Positions 34,673-47,210 of a DNA stretch of 64,000 bases are shown one piece after another. The stretch lies in assembly GCF_000687475.1 (NCBI RefSeq), contig NC_057320.1:3968001-4032000 (forward strand), written 5' to 3'. The DNA is from Ustilaginoidea virens (Eukaryota > Ascomycota > Sordariomycetes > Hypocreales > Clavicipitaceae). Within the stretch, counting starts at the first letter, position 1. Every line of letters begins with the position of its first letter. The notes beneath the pieces were generated by a model. It was not told the DNA's origin, searched no databases, and saw nothing but the letters and a program-made list of their open reading frames with translations. A program made the position numbers and the translations under genes.

Positions 34673-37092
34673 TCAGATCTCGCGGGGCGGCGCCTCTCGA
34701 ACTACTACGTTTTCAATCCTGTTCCCCTTTCTATCTACACGATCGTCTCTCGGATCGAAGCCTCCATTGCCCCACAACGCCCATTCAGGCGTCGGCTCGC
34801 CCATGTAGTCCTCGGGTGTCCAATCACCATCTGGGCCCCTTTCCTCTAGCAGTTCGAAAAACCGTTGGTAATCAATGTGGGTATGCCATTTGCCCCGGAC
34901 GAAGAAGCGTTCGCTCGCGAGCAGAATGCAGCAGCTGTGGGCATGTTCGGCAGCAATGCCGTACCTCAGACCCTTGTCCTTGAGCCGCTTCTCGAGTGCT
35001 CGAACAAAGTCGCACACTTCCCAGTAAAAGGGGACGTTGGACATGCTGAGCCCTGCATTGGACGACGTCGACGTGCCACAGTACGTGACGCCCTTGACTT
35101 CGACGAAGCACGGAAGGCCGCGCTCGACCAACCGCGCGTAGCCCTCCACCTGGTCGTCCACATTGAAGCCCTTGACCAAGGTCAGGCGGAACACCGTCCG
35201 GTGGCGGAACCGTTTTGCCCGCAGAATATCGAGACACCTCTGAAAACGCTCCCAGAAATCCCTGTGAAGGGGTCTGTCGATCTTGCGGAGGGAGTCCTTG
35301 TCGGCGGCGTCGATGGAGACGTATAGCTGTGTGACGGCCTTGAGCGCGGCCAGTTGGTCAGGGTGCTGGGCGTTGCAGACGAGGAACGATGAGATGCGCT
35401 CCGAATGAAGCATGGCGAGGAATTCGTTGATGTAGGGATAAAAGATTGGTTCGCCAACTAGCGAAAGAGCGCAGTGACGGATTCTCAGGGCCTCGGCGTA
35501 CCGCTCAGCCCGTACACCTGGGACGCCACGCATCATCTTGATCTTTTTGTAGTGATTCTCCTTGACGCCTTTGAAGATCATGTCGGGAGGGTCAACCACC
35601 CAACGCCACGTCGTTCCGACCGGATTAGTGCCGTGCCTCCAGCAAAAGACGCACTTATTCGAGCACGACAGGGACGGGGTCGTCTCCATGCACTGATGCG
35701 AGTTGATGCCGTAGAGGGAGTATTTGTAACAGCTCCCCCGGCCACGGAGTGCGGATTTTGTCCACCGGCATATCTTTACGCCAGAATGAGAACCAACAAT
35801 CGAATAGCCCTGCTTGGTCAGGGCCGCGTACGTGGGGGAGTCTTTGGCAACCATTTCCTTGACAACGGGAGCTGGCTGGGGCCGCTTCTTGGCAGATGAT
35901 GCATACGACGTAAAGTCCACAGCAAGGGGCGCCTTCTTACCAGCCGCGATCTCTTTACTGCTCGACGTTTGAAGCATGCGCCCTAAATCTTCCATGTCAT
36001 CGAGCGGTCGGGATGGCTCTTCTGCTGCCGCAGATGTCTTGCCTTCTTGACGTGCGGCCGCCTCCCCATACTCTTCCTCGGCATTGTCCTCGACATCGCT
36101 CTCCAGTGCATCGCCACTGCCAGGCGCGCCCTCGCCCAAGCTTCCGTTCCGGGCAACGGAAGCGATGGCGTCTTGGACGCCGCGGGCCCATTCTTCAAAC
36201 CTTTCCACATGGTCACTTTTCATATCGCCCATGCCGACAGGGTAGGCGCGTTTGCCGGATGTGAGCTTCGACATCCACTTATCCAGCTCCTTGGCCTGGA
36301 AGCAGTAGCCCTCCGCCTCGTCTGGCCAGCCTTCCTTGTCACCGAATCCAAAGACGGAATAGCCCAAGAGCGGTGCCAAGGGCGCAGTGTCGATCCTGAA
36401 ATCGTGATGGGTTTCTTCAAGATGCTGCAGGAGCGTGTCATTGATGGTATCAATGTTGTAGCTCGGAATCAGGAACAGATAGAATAGTTGGGCGTTCTCC
36501 GGTGACTTTGCGGGATTGACAAAGAAATCTTCAAAATCAACATCTGCCAGGTCATGAAGCTCTGGCGTGAGAAGCTGACGTTCCGCCGCCTTGGACATGT
36601 CAGCGTTTGAGCTTTGCAGCCTCGTCAAGTATTGCTGCGCAATTTTCTCGGTTTTGGTCGTGACTGACGAAAAGAAGACCAGCACTTTGACAGGTCGATC
36701 TCTGTCATGGCGGTGTTCTTTTTCCTGCACTATCGGCTTCCCGGAAACTCCTCCTTTGATCCTTCGAGGTCCGTCTGGTTTCGCACCACGTTTTTCAGCG
36801 ACTATGGCGTTCCATTCTCGAGCCACGAGCGCGGAGGACGACGCAAGTTTCTTCTCGGCGGCATTCCGTATAGTCTCGGAGGGATTAGGTTCCGTCGTTT
36901 TTCGAATGTAGACTCGAACGGCGAGCAGGAATACCAGTGCAGACAGGATAAGCGGCGTTCGGTACTCGTGCCAGACTCCGACGATATCTGCTGTCCTCTG
37001 TCAGTGACAGTACCTCGGATGCAATCTAGTCGCCACAGACCGTCAAACAGGGCTCTTGTGCCGACATCTGATATTCCGGATAGTGGGTCCAT
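34673..37092 (-). CDS. tyw1: tRNA wybutosine-synthesising protein TYW1 (flavodoxin plus radical SAM)
   Basis: TYW1 uses SAM, an iron-sulfur cluster, flavin and pyruvate to turn N1-methylguanosine-37 of tRNA-Phe into the tricyclic imG-14. The large exon (34673 to about 36985) encodes an N-terminal membrane helix ('LILSALVFLLAV') after 'VWHEYRTP', then a flavodoxin domain ('VLVFFSSVTTKTEKIA'), an acidic linker, and a radical SAM core with CX3CX2C as C-S-N-K-C-V-F-C, then 'SLVGEP' and 'YVSIDAADKDSL'. The C-terminal TYW1 block ends in 'ENVVVREAPPREI'. The conserved frame has an in-frame stop just upstream of 'ADIVGVWHEYR', so a small first exon is needed. The best candidate starts at ATG 37092 and splices with a short, weak intron (GTCTGT donor, about 50 nt). 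That first exon is uncertain; the rest is firm. Confidence 0.92.
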
Positions 37093-37702
37093 CTTCTGGC
37101 AGATTCCAGGCTCGGAAAGAAGGAAAATGGGAAATCGCGACAGGTCGCTGAGTCGCTGTTGCAATGGGACTGTTGAAGCGCAACCCCAGTGGCATCAATT
37201 GCATTGCAAAAACAACTTTTGGCGGGGAATTCTGTCAAAGGCGGCTGCTGGCTGCCCTGGTTATCGATACGCAGGCCTGTCGCAGAACCCTGCCCCGCAT
37301 GTGGCCGGTGCGCCCCATCTGGGTTCGAAATCCGACTTACAAGATGCCCTGGTATGGGAGGGAGTCTCTAGTATGTATGTAAACTACAGGCACGGAGTAG
37401 AGTCACGGAGTAGAGGCACCTCGGGTGCTTCAACTCATACAACATCTTCACCGTCTTTCATGCGTTGCGCGTCTGGTCCAAAGGTCTTATCGGGCCGCGC
37501 TCTAATCGCACTTTTGTCACAAGCAAAATCAATCAAGTTTACGAAAGAGGTGTATTCCATCCCCGAAACCAAAGGCCGTGTAGTGTAATAAACCGTAAGC
37601 CAAGCTGGAGCAAATGTCGTTTCCTCAAACATATCATAGTCCGACATCCCTGTTTGTTTCAGGGCTTTCCCGTATTACCGACTCCAATACCGTACACGTT
37701 GT
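37093..37702. other. Spacer between TYW1 and the SNF2 helicase, no gene
   Basis: TYW1 upstream flank and helicase 3' flank. It holds two ACGGAGTAG copies about 14 bp apart near 37391-37414. No supportable gene. Confidence 0.6.
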
Positions 37703-40700
37703 TCAAGACAGAAGCTTGGCAATATCGGCCATCCTCGTGTCCTTCGTCGCCTTGCCCTTCTTGTCCTCATCCTGGAAAGTCTTTATCACCAACTCCCTCT
37801 TTTCCTTCTGTATGTCCAATACACATTCTTCAACAGATCCTTCCACAATTAGTCGCCAGACAGTCGTCGTTCGTGTTTGCCCTAGTCGATGAACCCTATC
37901 GACAGCTTGGTCCTCGATGGCTGGTGCCCACCCTAAGCAAAAAACAAAAGTCAACAAAATGCACCGAGATGGCGCAAAGCATGTACTCACAGCTGTCGGA
38001 CAGAATGACAGTGTCCGCGGAAACGAGGTTCAGCCCAACGCTGCAAACAGCCAGGCTGGCAAGCATGACACGGGTGTCGGCATTGTTGTCCAGTGCTTGA
38101 ACAGCACGGTCGCGCTGCTCTGTGCCCATACTGCCATCAATTCGGCACCATTTCAACCCAGAAATGTCGAGCTGTCTTCCTACAATGTTCAGAAACGATG
38201 TCCACTGCGAAAAGATGACCACCTTTGATCCCGGTTTCTTCAAGGTCGCGCGAACAATCTGTAGTATGGCCTCTGTCTTGGAGCTTTGGGTCTCCGTATC
38301 AAAGTTTCCGTCAAACTGGCCCTCCACCGCTGGTTCCAAAAGACAATCCTCAGATAGCGTATTCCGGCACATGGGGCACTTATGCTGCATTTCGATAGCC
38401 TTGACAATGCACGCGCGGCAAAACACATGTTTGCAGTTTGTTATAACAGGACCTCTTGGAGAATCGTAGCAGATAGCACAATCCTCCTGATTATCGATAT
38501 ACAGCTGGAGGGCTTCTTGCAGCAAGGCGGTGTTTTTTTCGTTAAATGGCACAACGTCTTGATCTTGAAACAACTTCATCAATTCGTTAATGCGGTCTCG
38601 ACAGAGAGTCCAATGATTGCACCTTGTCAGGACACTGTCAGTTAAAAGGCTTGAGTTCCTTATAGTCAGCGAAGGAGTCTTACGTCTGTCTTAGTCTCAA
38701 AAGTCTCTCGAGAACTCCCTGGAATTGTCCTCGTTTATTATTCGCCTTGGCTTGATACTCGGCAAGGGCGCCGCGAGCCTCGGCGCTATATATCCTCGTT
38801 AGCTTAGCATGCAGTAAGGGATCAAAATTGTTGCCTACAGTAATGAATCATAGTAGCGTTTCTCTTCCGCATGAAAGCTTATCCGATGAAGGTATTCCTC
38901 CTTTGCCGGCAGGTTCAGGTCAACAAACTTCATGTCTTTTTTGCGTCGCAGACATATATCCTGCATAAGGCCCTGCAAGATAGCTTCCGCGGCATCGTCT
39001 CCCACGGATAACTTCCGTGTTACTCTCGAGTTAAAAATTTCGGCTTGTTCGATTCCTCCAGTGATGTGCAAAAACTTAATCAAGGAGTGCAGGTCCTTTA
39101 CAGAGTTTATGCTGAGGCAGAGTTAACACAGAAGCACGATAGGTCCATGAGTCCCGTCTATACTTACATAGGAGTGCCAGTCAAAACCCATCGTGACCTG
39201 GCCTTAATCATAGAAGCAGCTAGCGCAACCTTGGTTCGGGCATTGCGAATGGTGTGGCCCTCATCCAGAACCACGCGCCTCCACTGCATAGCAGTCGATA
39301 ACAGAACCTGAGGAACATTGGCATCCCTTTCACGGGCCAATTTTCCGTAGCTAGTAATGACCACATCAAACTTCATCAAATCCTGAGGGGACATCTTTTT
39401 ATCGCCGTGATAGATGAGAACATTTGGTAAACACTCAGGTTTGACGTGTCTCTCTATTTGCTGCTTCCAATTGCTCATGACACTCACAGGAGCAACAATC
39501 AATGTGGTTCCGACACCACCCGACAGGATCAGACTGATCACCTGAAGAGTTTTCCCAAGGCCCATTTCATCAGCTAATATTCCACCGGAGAAGAGCTTTG
39601 GCGGGGATTTGCTGATGAAGTCCGTGGCCACGTTCCAGTAACCTTTGCCGTCATACTTCCATAGCTGGACTAGGTTGTCAGCGTCTTTTGTTGGTAGAAT
39701 AGGATTTTCTTTGGAAATCATCCAAGCGAGTCCCTAAAAATTCTTTAGAAGAAAGTGTACAAGGTGGGCGGGGGAGTAGACGCACCTGGAGCTGATATGG
39801 TAAGAGTGTCGCTTTGAGAGCCGATGGCTGCTCACAGTAAGGCATCTGCGACAAGTATAATTCGTCCATTGCCAGTGTCTTGATCACATCTTTCCCATTT
39901 CTGAACTCAACTGATTGACTATGTTTCAAAATATCCTCTAGTGATATTTCGGGGTCCTCATAGCCGTTGGTTCCCAGTCCATATGTTAAACCACCCGCTT
40001 TCAAGCCCAAGGCAGCCCTTCGAGTCTCAGCTTCTCTCCTAGTTCGCTTGAGCTCAGTGGATTTCACCAGCTTGTCACTCTTGAGTTTGTTTTCAATCCT
40101 TGACCGGTCGGATGAGTCACTCGGCCCATAGAAATACAGTCTTACTGGGCAATCGTAAGTGCCTTTGAATCCAGTAAGCTGAGCTTCAAGAAAGATGTCT
40201 CCGGAATCCTGCGGCAGAGTAAGTCTATGATTTGACGAGGCGTTGAAGAAGAATCACTGACAATATATGGTGCAACTCTCTCAACGACTTTTCGAGGCAG
40301 ATGTCCAATCTGGCGATTCATGACGTTATCCATTCGGATGGCGTTGCGATCATACTGGGCAAGTTTCAGATTCATGTTGCAGACAGGTGCCTCACGGAAT
40401 TTCTTGTTACCTGATTATCAGGCTCCCTTCGACAGAGAACCTCTTCCCCTGCTGTAGCATTACCGTTGTAATATTGTATGCCAACTATTTTTGTATCTAA
40501 TGGATAGTCAGAAATGGCAACTGTAGTAATTACTGCGGTGAGGAAGCATGACGCACTAAAAGTTCCGTAAAGCTCTCTAACTTCTTCATTAGTTTCTTGA
40601 GTAGGGTCCATAGTCTCGTGCTCGTGTGAGGCGATTCGAGAATTTGTCAACCGCGGGCTTGTTAACAATGAGGATTGATCATCATTCACACCGAACGCTT

Positions 40701-40848
40701 GTAGTTGATTGGAGGAACGTGGCGAAGGATTGCGGCGGGCAGATGCATTAACACCAGTAGAATGCATGGCTCTTCTTTTCGGCCGAGGTTCTGAGCGGTC
40801 ATCAGTGAGGTCAACCATGACCTGGGAGCTGCGCTTTCTCGCCGCCAT
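37703..40848 (-). CDS. SNF2-family DNA translocase with HIRAN and RING domains (Rad5/HLTF-like)
   Basis: 898 residues from nine minus-strand exons: 40557-40848, 40411-40496, 40262-40354, 39786-40208, 39168-39733, 38839-39111, 38684-38785, 37991-38622 and 37703-37932. The eight introns are 52-61 nt. A 60-nt in-phase intron (40497-40556) is easy to miss because it has no stop; removing it joins 'YGTF' to 'NTKIVGIQYYNG' in the HIRAN domain. HIRAN (about residues 95-175) binds 3' DNA ends. The ATPase has Walker A 'DEMGLGKT' (about 353), DEGH (about 455), 'LTGTPI', a C3HC4 RING (about 659-697, starting CAICYDSP) and the helicase-C part ('VIFSQWTSF', 'DGSMGTEQRD', 'VHRLGQTR'). The order matches Rad5/HLTF, ubiquitin ligase-translocases of replication-fork repair. 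Codon use is slightly more AT-rich than in its neighbours. Confidence 0.93.
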
Positions 40849-41678
40849 GGTGTGAATACAGCTCCACGGGTAGTAACCAACGTCAGGCTTTCTTTCCTGG
40901 TCGTGGCGGCTAGGGCTGCTTTGCAGGTGTCGCTTTCGACAACCTGTAAGAATCTATACTTTTTGCCGTATTTTTACTTTTCTGGCTTCAATTTTGGTCA
41001 AAACAGAGAAGGGTCTCCATGAAAAGTAAAGTATGACAGCAAAATTTCCAAGCACTGGTGAAGCATCACTGGTGAATCACTGGTGAATCACTGTGTGAAT
41101 CCTTGCCTTACGGTGTTTGCAACTGACGGGCCGTTTACCACTTGATTCCCTAAATTTGCTTACATAGCACGCTGTCAAGAGAAAGGGGGAAGGTCACGGT
41201 TCAGACGCGGAGGCACGTGATCTCTACCGTCCGACTTTTGGTGGACAGACAGTTGACCGACTGCCGTCGCTCATTTGGGACTAGCGTAAATCACGCAATC
41301 GAGCAGCCCTGCCAGAGGCTTGAGAATGAAAGACCACCGCAGCATGACAATTTTCCAACTTCAACTCTCCATCCTGCAACTTCAGTTCTAACCCCTCTCA
41401 GAGCCTTGGGAGTGTTGAATTCTTTCTTCTCGTTCTTGCAATACCTCCAAACCAAATGCTGTCCTTGGTGCGGACGTCGCTAACACTGATATTCACACAC
41501 CACGCCTACTCTCCACTCGCAGCCGCCATGGAAGCATCAACAACTAGCAGGATCACCTTTCTACTTTCGAGCACCTTTGAACCGGATTCATTACAACAGC
41601 AAAAGATATAAATACGCTAAATATGCCAAAAGAATACAAGAAAACGCCGATGTCCAACCCGAAAATTTGAAGCCAGCT
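40849..41678. other. Spacer between SNF2 helicase and cysteine dioxygenase, no gene
   Basis: Helicase promoter side and cysteine dioxygenase 3' flank. Short copies of CACTGGTGAA occur near 41053-41092. No supportable gene. Confidence 0.6.
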
Positions 41679-42495
41679 TCATCCTTGTTGTTTCAACAAG
41701 CGACCGTACGCTGAAAAATAATGGCACCCGGGAACATGACTGCTCTTGCCCGTCCTTTCGTCAAAAATGTGGCAACCTTCTTTGGCCACATTGGGAGGAG
41801 TATACACTGCCCAAGCTGCTGATTAGCATGACTGCAAGCGCAATAGGCTACGATGCTGCGGCAAGAAGCAAGGACTCACGGTGTAGAGAGACGGCAAAGT
41901 CGCTACCTCTGTTGGAGACGCGGTGAAGACCGAGCTCGTCGGCCATGTAAGTGACGCCGTTTTCTTTGTATGTCTTTTCGGAAATAACTGTCATGGGCTT
42001 TTCTTCCGCATCGTCTTCGGGAAAGGCGTAACGTGTTTCGGTCAAATTACCGTACAGGACTTTCATCAGGCAATGAGCATTGCCATGATCGTGGATTGGA
42101 CTACCTTTGCCAGGAGACCACACAAGCACCAACTTTATGTGGCACAAGATGCATACGTCAGCGATGGTTTCTGGGACAAACATACGTCCTCATCAATCGC
42201 GACGCCAACTTACCAGATTGCTCTTGCCGTTGCCCTCGTCGACGAGGTTACGAGTGTACCCTCGACTGACATCACCATAGGCGTATTTGCCCCATTCCAT
42301 AGCGTTGCTATCATAATCAATCATCAAGGAGGTCAAGGTGTCAACATCTACATCATCCGAAGTCAATCCTGACGACGGACCAAGAACCTTCTTCATCTCC
42401 AGCACAAGCTCTTCGAATCTGTCGGACTGCGGCATGCCAACAGCGGCCTTGCCAGCGCCGAGGGACAGAGAACTCGCGAGGACATCGATTGCCAT
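41679..42495 (-). CDS. Cysteine dioxygenase
   Basis: 220 residues from minus-strand exons 42214-42495, 41880-42132 and 41679-41806; introns are 42133-42213 and 41807-41879. The enzyme is a cupin that oxidises L-cysteine to cysteine sulfinate with O2 and non-haem iron. The iron ligands are visible: two His in '[10 protein letters not shown]' and one in 'ELGLHRVSN'. The Cys right after that block ('AHC') and the Tyr of 'VSLHLY' are the pair that forms the thioether cofactor in animal enzymes, so the cofactor can probably form here. The third exon starts by completing Leu before '[16 protein letters not shown]'. The length is normal for fungal forms. Start ATG 42495 (MAIDVLA) is the only ATG that fits. 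Confidence 0.95.
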
Positions 42496-44228
42496 TGTGG
42501 ATTGTGTTGACAAGAAGGAACGTTTGACACTTTGGTTCGAATGAATGATTCTAGGGATCGTGTACTGGCTGCACCCCACGAAAAGAACAACGTGACAACG
42601 ATGGCAACGCTTCCTTATGTGTACAGATGGAAGAGGGGGGAAATTGGACACGGCCCCAACCTTACGCATACAGGGTCACCTGGGTACCGGGCGCCGTCGG
42701 TGTGTGGTATCGCCCGGCGTCAATGGTGGGGCTGTTGGCAGCAAACATTGTCGTCAGACTATTTACGACTGGCTGGAATGGCTTCAATGGGCTTCAACCT
42801 GCGGCAAGCGAACCTTGACGGGAAGACAGTTTGCGAAGGCACGCTGTGGTTGGTTGTGTCCCAAGTGGAAAAGCGGGCTTCCCCGCCCCAACTGGCAACG
42901 TTTGTGATCCTGACAGGCGACAAGGAAGAAAGCCAGGGCAATCGCGTTGGCGGCTCGGGACCCGAAAGAGCGAAAATTGGCAGGCATGGCAGTGGCTCAA
43001 GGACAACTCGCGCCAAAAATTCCGTCCAAACCGTGGGGTTTGACGAGCGTTTTACAAGTGTCAAGCGCGGCGGTTTATGAGAATTCTTGTAGTTCAGACT
43101 GATTTCTATTTCCAAATCAGGATTGGCGGCATGAAGACCCGACTCATAGCCCCTTGGCAAAATTACGTTTTGGGCGGGGATACGAGGTTTCTAGTGGATG
43201 CATGGCGGTGCGAGACAAGCCTTTGCTGCGACACCGGAGGGGCAAGGCGATTCCGTAGAGGAGCGATGCGAAGTCCACCTGAAGAGGGGAGGAGACTTTG
43301 CAATCCGGCAGCGGGCACATGAGCACGGCAGAGCGCAGCATGACAAGACATCGTGACCTGTATAATACCGAAAGAAGAAGGAAAAAACCACCATGCTATA
43401 GCGCTTCGCTATATTATCGTCTTGCTGGAAATGCTTATCGTAGTCGTAGGTTATGTGTTTGTGACTGACATGCCGGTTCTTTCCGCTTTTGTCGTGTGGC
43501 CAGTCCCAAGATGCCACGCATAGCCAGTGCTAAGACGGATAAGTCTGTGGTTACTCCGCGAATCGGTGAAGGCCGAGATTTACGCCGAGCCCCGACAGCC
43601 GACAGCTGCGACACCCGCCCCGGTCGGCGGCAATATGCGATACCCGGTATGAAGGAACAGGAACACCAACCCCACCCGGCTGCTGAATCCTCCGCGATGG
43701 CACGGTACCTGGTGCCCGCCTCCTCACTGGTTCGCAAGGTCATCTTGACGCACCCGATCGCAAGGAACCCTGGAGAAGACATAAGAAGCCACTGCGGACT
43801 CGTCGCCTTCCATCGTGCCCTGCCCTGCCCTGCCCTACCCCGCCATGTCCCCGATGTCCCCGAATCAACCGAGCCGCGTCGGACCACGCGCCCACCTCAG
43901 CCGAACCGGCAGTCGGTTGCTGCCGACAACGGCCGGCGAGCGAACCCATCCGACGAGACGAGGACAAGATGATCCGGGGCTGGCATTGGACGGAAAGGAC
44001 TGTGCTTTGCGCTCGGCAGCCAGACGGCCTGAGATGCATGGTCTCGTCGGGACGTGGGTGCTTGATGCCGCGCTAGATGCCGGTGGCCTCGCCCAGTTAA
44101 ACTTTTTAAATTTCAAATGACAAGGAATGGAGTATAGTTTCCAGTTCGCTACGCCGGGTGTTTGCACATGATTGTAAATGAACCCCCCTTGCTGGGGTCG
44201 CCCTCCCCACCGATTTTTGATTTTTTTT
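42496..44228. other. Intergenic 1.7 kb, no gene recognised
   Basis: Cysteine dioxygenase promoter side and NCA2 3' flank. Contains a CCCTG repeat (about 43817-43838) and T run (44221-44230). Open frames of up to 182 codons overlap on both strands and show no family features, so I leave them out. Confidence 0.5.
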
Positions 44229-46351
44229 TTACTTCAGCCATTTGGCGTACGCCCAGCGAATTCTTTCCAAAGCCTTGGTCTGCACTTGCACGCCCTTGAT
44301 GTTTGCCAAATCCTCCAAGTCCTCCAGAAACTCCTTCTCGACGTCCCGAGGCATCAGGTTCCTGGAGTAGCTGCGGAGCACGTGTACCTCGCACAACAGC
44401 AGCCCATGGTCCTTGTACGAGAGCACGTTGTTTTCTGTCGGCCTGGCCTCTGATAATATCCTGTCAATGTTGCGCAAGATTCGTACGGCTCGGCCGGATT
44501 TTCTCGCCTGGCGGAGGCCGCTTCGCCCGCCGAGGACGCCGCGCAGGTACTGAAGGATGCCAAACGATACCAGAACGCCCGGCGTTAAGCCCACGAAGCC
44601 AAACACTAGTTCCTGGCTCCTGAGCAACGAGTCGATGCCCGTCATCGCCACCTCCAGATCGACCTTTGTCTTCTGCACCTGAATGAGCAACGACCGAACG
44701 AGATCTCCGCGAATGGCACCAGCCAAAGGGTTGCGGAGGTCCCGTTCGTATGCCCTCAGGACGGGGGTAACGTCTCCTTGGGCGACTTTGCTGCGAATAT
44801 CCGCAAGCTGTGCGTCGGAGACGGACTTGTTCCCTCCAGTAGCGAAATGGGGCTTATCCTTGGCAAAGTCAACCACCATGCGCTCCAGGCTTTCGCGGTC
44901 GACCTTGAGACTGTCGCGGCTCATGATGGCGATTTCACTAGACTCGTCGTGCCGGATCGTCTTGATGACTTTTTCGGTCGGTTGGATGACCCAGTTGAGC
45001 CAAAAATCTCGAACTGTGCAACCAAAATTCGTGATCCAGTTGATAATTTGATCTTGGCGGTTGACGAGGACGCGCAAAACAGTCGTCGAGGAAAGGACTC
45101 CAATCAGGCTGGGAAGCCAGTACCTGACGATGCGGCCGGGCCGGCCATTCTCTCGTGCCAGGTTCTGCATGCGATGAACATGGTCCGGCAGTGTCTTGTC
45201 AATGATGCGCAACAGCCTTCGAGACAAGACGGCCGGCCGGTCCGGAATGACGCTGTCTTCCAGGTGCACGGATAGCTCAGGGTCTTCCTCGACGCCGGCA
45301 AAGACTTTGTCCTCAAAGTCATGGATATTCTCGTCCAGGGTGCAGACCTCCTTGAGCACCATGTCCATCAACGCGACACTGTGTTCAACCACACCCTTGA
45401 GGTCGTGGCTGTCTTGAAGTTCTGCCGCCTTGTCGTCGTCGTGACCAAATTGAAGGCCTTCATCCATCAAGACGCCGAGGCCGCTGGCCGTGATTTCTCT
45501 TAGTTTGCGAAGCTGAGCCTTCTTTTTGCGAGCCTCGGACCGGCAGAATGCCACTGGCGAAAGAACCTTTGTCTGAATATTCGCAAACGATCGTTCTCGG
45601 ATGGTGTCTCGTACAATTGCGTAGAACTGGCGCCATCGCTGCGACACCTTGGCCGCCGTAGAATCGACCAAGTCGGATGGTGAATCTCTGATGGAAAGCG
45701 AACGGAACCGCGTCTTGCTTGTGGCATAAACCTCCTGGGTCCAGACCCACAACCGTATTGGCGATGTTTGAACGGTGTACAAGCTACTGTAGGTATAAGA
45801 GTTCAGCACATCGGACCAGTACCAGATGTCGTTGTTAAGGGGGATGATGTGGTCGAGCAACGAGTTCAGAATGGCTCCATAGATGTGGACTGTGGCTTTG
45901 GTGACCAACAGCCACTCGATTTCGTCCTCGTAAGCGCTCTTGGGCTCTGGCTGCCCGACGTCCTGAGCGAGTCCGTGCAGTTGTTGCTTTTTCAGGGAGG
46001 GTAGGCCGGACTGCTGGAGGAGGTTTCTGACGCGTTGGAGTGGCAGAACCGAACCAGAAGCTGAAGTCACACTTAGCGACTGGACGACCCGAAGTAGCTG
46101 ATCCAGTCTTGGCGAAGAAAAGGCATCGGCGGCCACAAAGGTGCGCTCTTCCACATCCGAGTGGCCGTCATCTGAAGAGAGTTCCGAAATAACGGGCAAA
46201 CGATCCAGGTAGGCATCTAGGCGCCGCACTTGACTGTCAGGCAGTGTATTAGCCCATACTGCAACCGTCCAGGGCTGGTCCAAGGCTGGGAAAGATGTGG
46301 CATTGACGAGAAGGCTCCCGATGGCGATACTCACTCCGACACAAGCGACAT
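44229..46351 (-). CDS. nca2: NCA2 family mitochondrial protein
   Basis: 673 residues. The minus-strand first exon is 46335-46351 (17 nt, MSLVS plus two bases); after a 101-nt intron (46234-46334, GTGAGT...GACAG) exon 2 runs 44229-46233 and starts by completing Asp, giving 'DQVRRLDAYLDRL'. Without this splice the open frame would begin with an intron-derived tail. Nca2 proteins lie in the mitochondrial membrane and in yeast help set expression of the mitochondrial ATP6/ATP8 transcript. Two hydrophobic stretches are seen, around 'YWLPSLIGVLSSTTVLRVL' and 'FGFVGLTPGVLVSFGILQYL', with conserved 'ELVFGFVGLTPG' and 'LPRD'-like text near the end. The family is firm; function is by family. Confidence 0.93.
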
Positions 46352-46830
46352 GACGAGGACAGGAAGAAGAATGGCGGACACATTCACTTGGACAGGATGG
46401 CCTGAGAGAAATTTCCCCGTCACGGCTGGGGTAGCAACGTGACTGGGGTCAACCTGGAATCGAGTCTCGACAGAGCCTTGCTCGGCATTGATTTAATGCC
46501 CGGACGGGAATATGACGAACTAGGGTGGGGAAAGGAGTCAAGAGGGGGTGGAGGAGAGAGGTGGTCAGGCGACTGACTGGGGGGGCGCTTCAAGCTCACC
46601 AGATGGCCACCAGATGTGATGTGATTGGGGCAAAGGGACGAGGGCAAAGGGACGAGGGCAAAGGGAGGAGAAGCTAAGCGGAATCGTTTCCTCGGCTGGC
46701 TTGGGTTCGCGAATGAAGGAGACGGCAGCGAATCGGCTAGTGAGATGGTGGCGTGGCTCGTGTTCGGATTATTCGGATCCTGTCAAACGGCAGCTCAGGC
46801 TGGTCAGCCAGCCAGGCAAGGTATTTCACC

Positions 46831-46860
46831 ACCTAGGTAGGTACCTAGGTACCTAGGTAT
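46831..46860. repeat. ACCTAGGTA cluster
   Basis: Three overlapping copies of palindromic ACCTAGGT alternate with AGGTACCT, itself a palindrome, so the segment is nearly self-complementary. Confidence 0.85.
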
Positions 46861-47180
46861 GTAAAAGAGCCAGGGCCAAGAGGCGCAGTCCTGGTCCCTA
46901 GATAGGATACCTAATGTAAGGTTTGGAGGGGATATCGAAATGAAAGGAGGCAGGGACCAAACCAGGACCAAGCCAGGACCAAACCAGGACTAAACAAACC
47001 ACAGGCGAGGAAAGCGATGGAGCAGGCAAAGGCGAAAGACGTTGACGCTACTGCGTACTCCGTACTCGTACTCGTACTTGTCTGGTGCCTGGCGGCTGGG
47101 CGTTTCTTGTTCCAGCCAGCCAGGCCCTTTCCCCAGCAGTCAATCTGGTGCGCACCAGACCGCACACGCTGCTCAACCGC

Positions 47181-47210
47181 ACTGCACTGCACTGCACTGC
47201 ACTGCACTGC
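47181..47210. repeat. (ACTGC)6 microsatellite
   Basis: Six perfect five-base units in non-coding DNA. Confidence 0.95.

Noticed and set aside
43496..43972. 158-codon plus-strand open frame
   Set aside because: No recognisable motif, overlapping open frames on both strands, and no splice-extended form that makes sense.
46234..46334. NCA2 starting at the unspliced frame from 46334
   Set aside because: That start lies at the donor of a good intron; splicing to ATG 46351 restores the conserved N-terminus.
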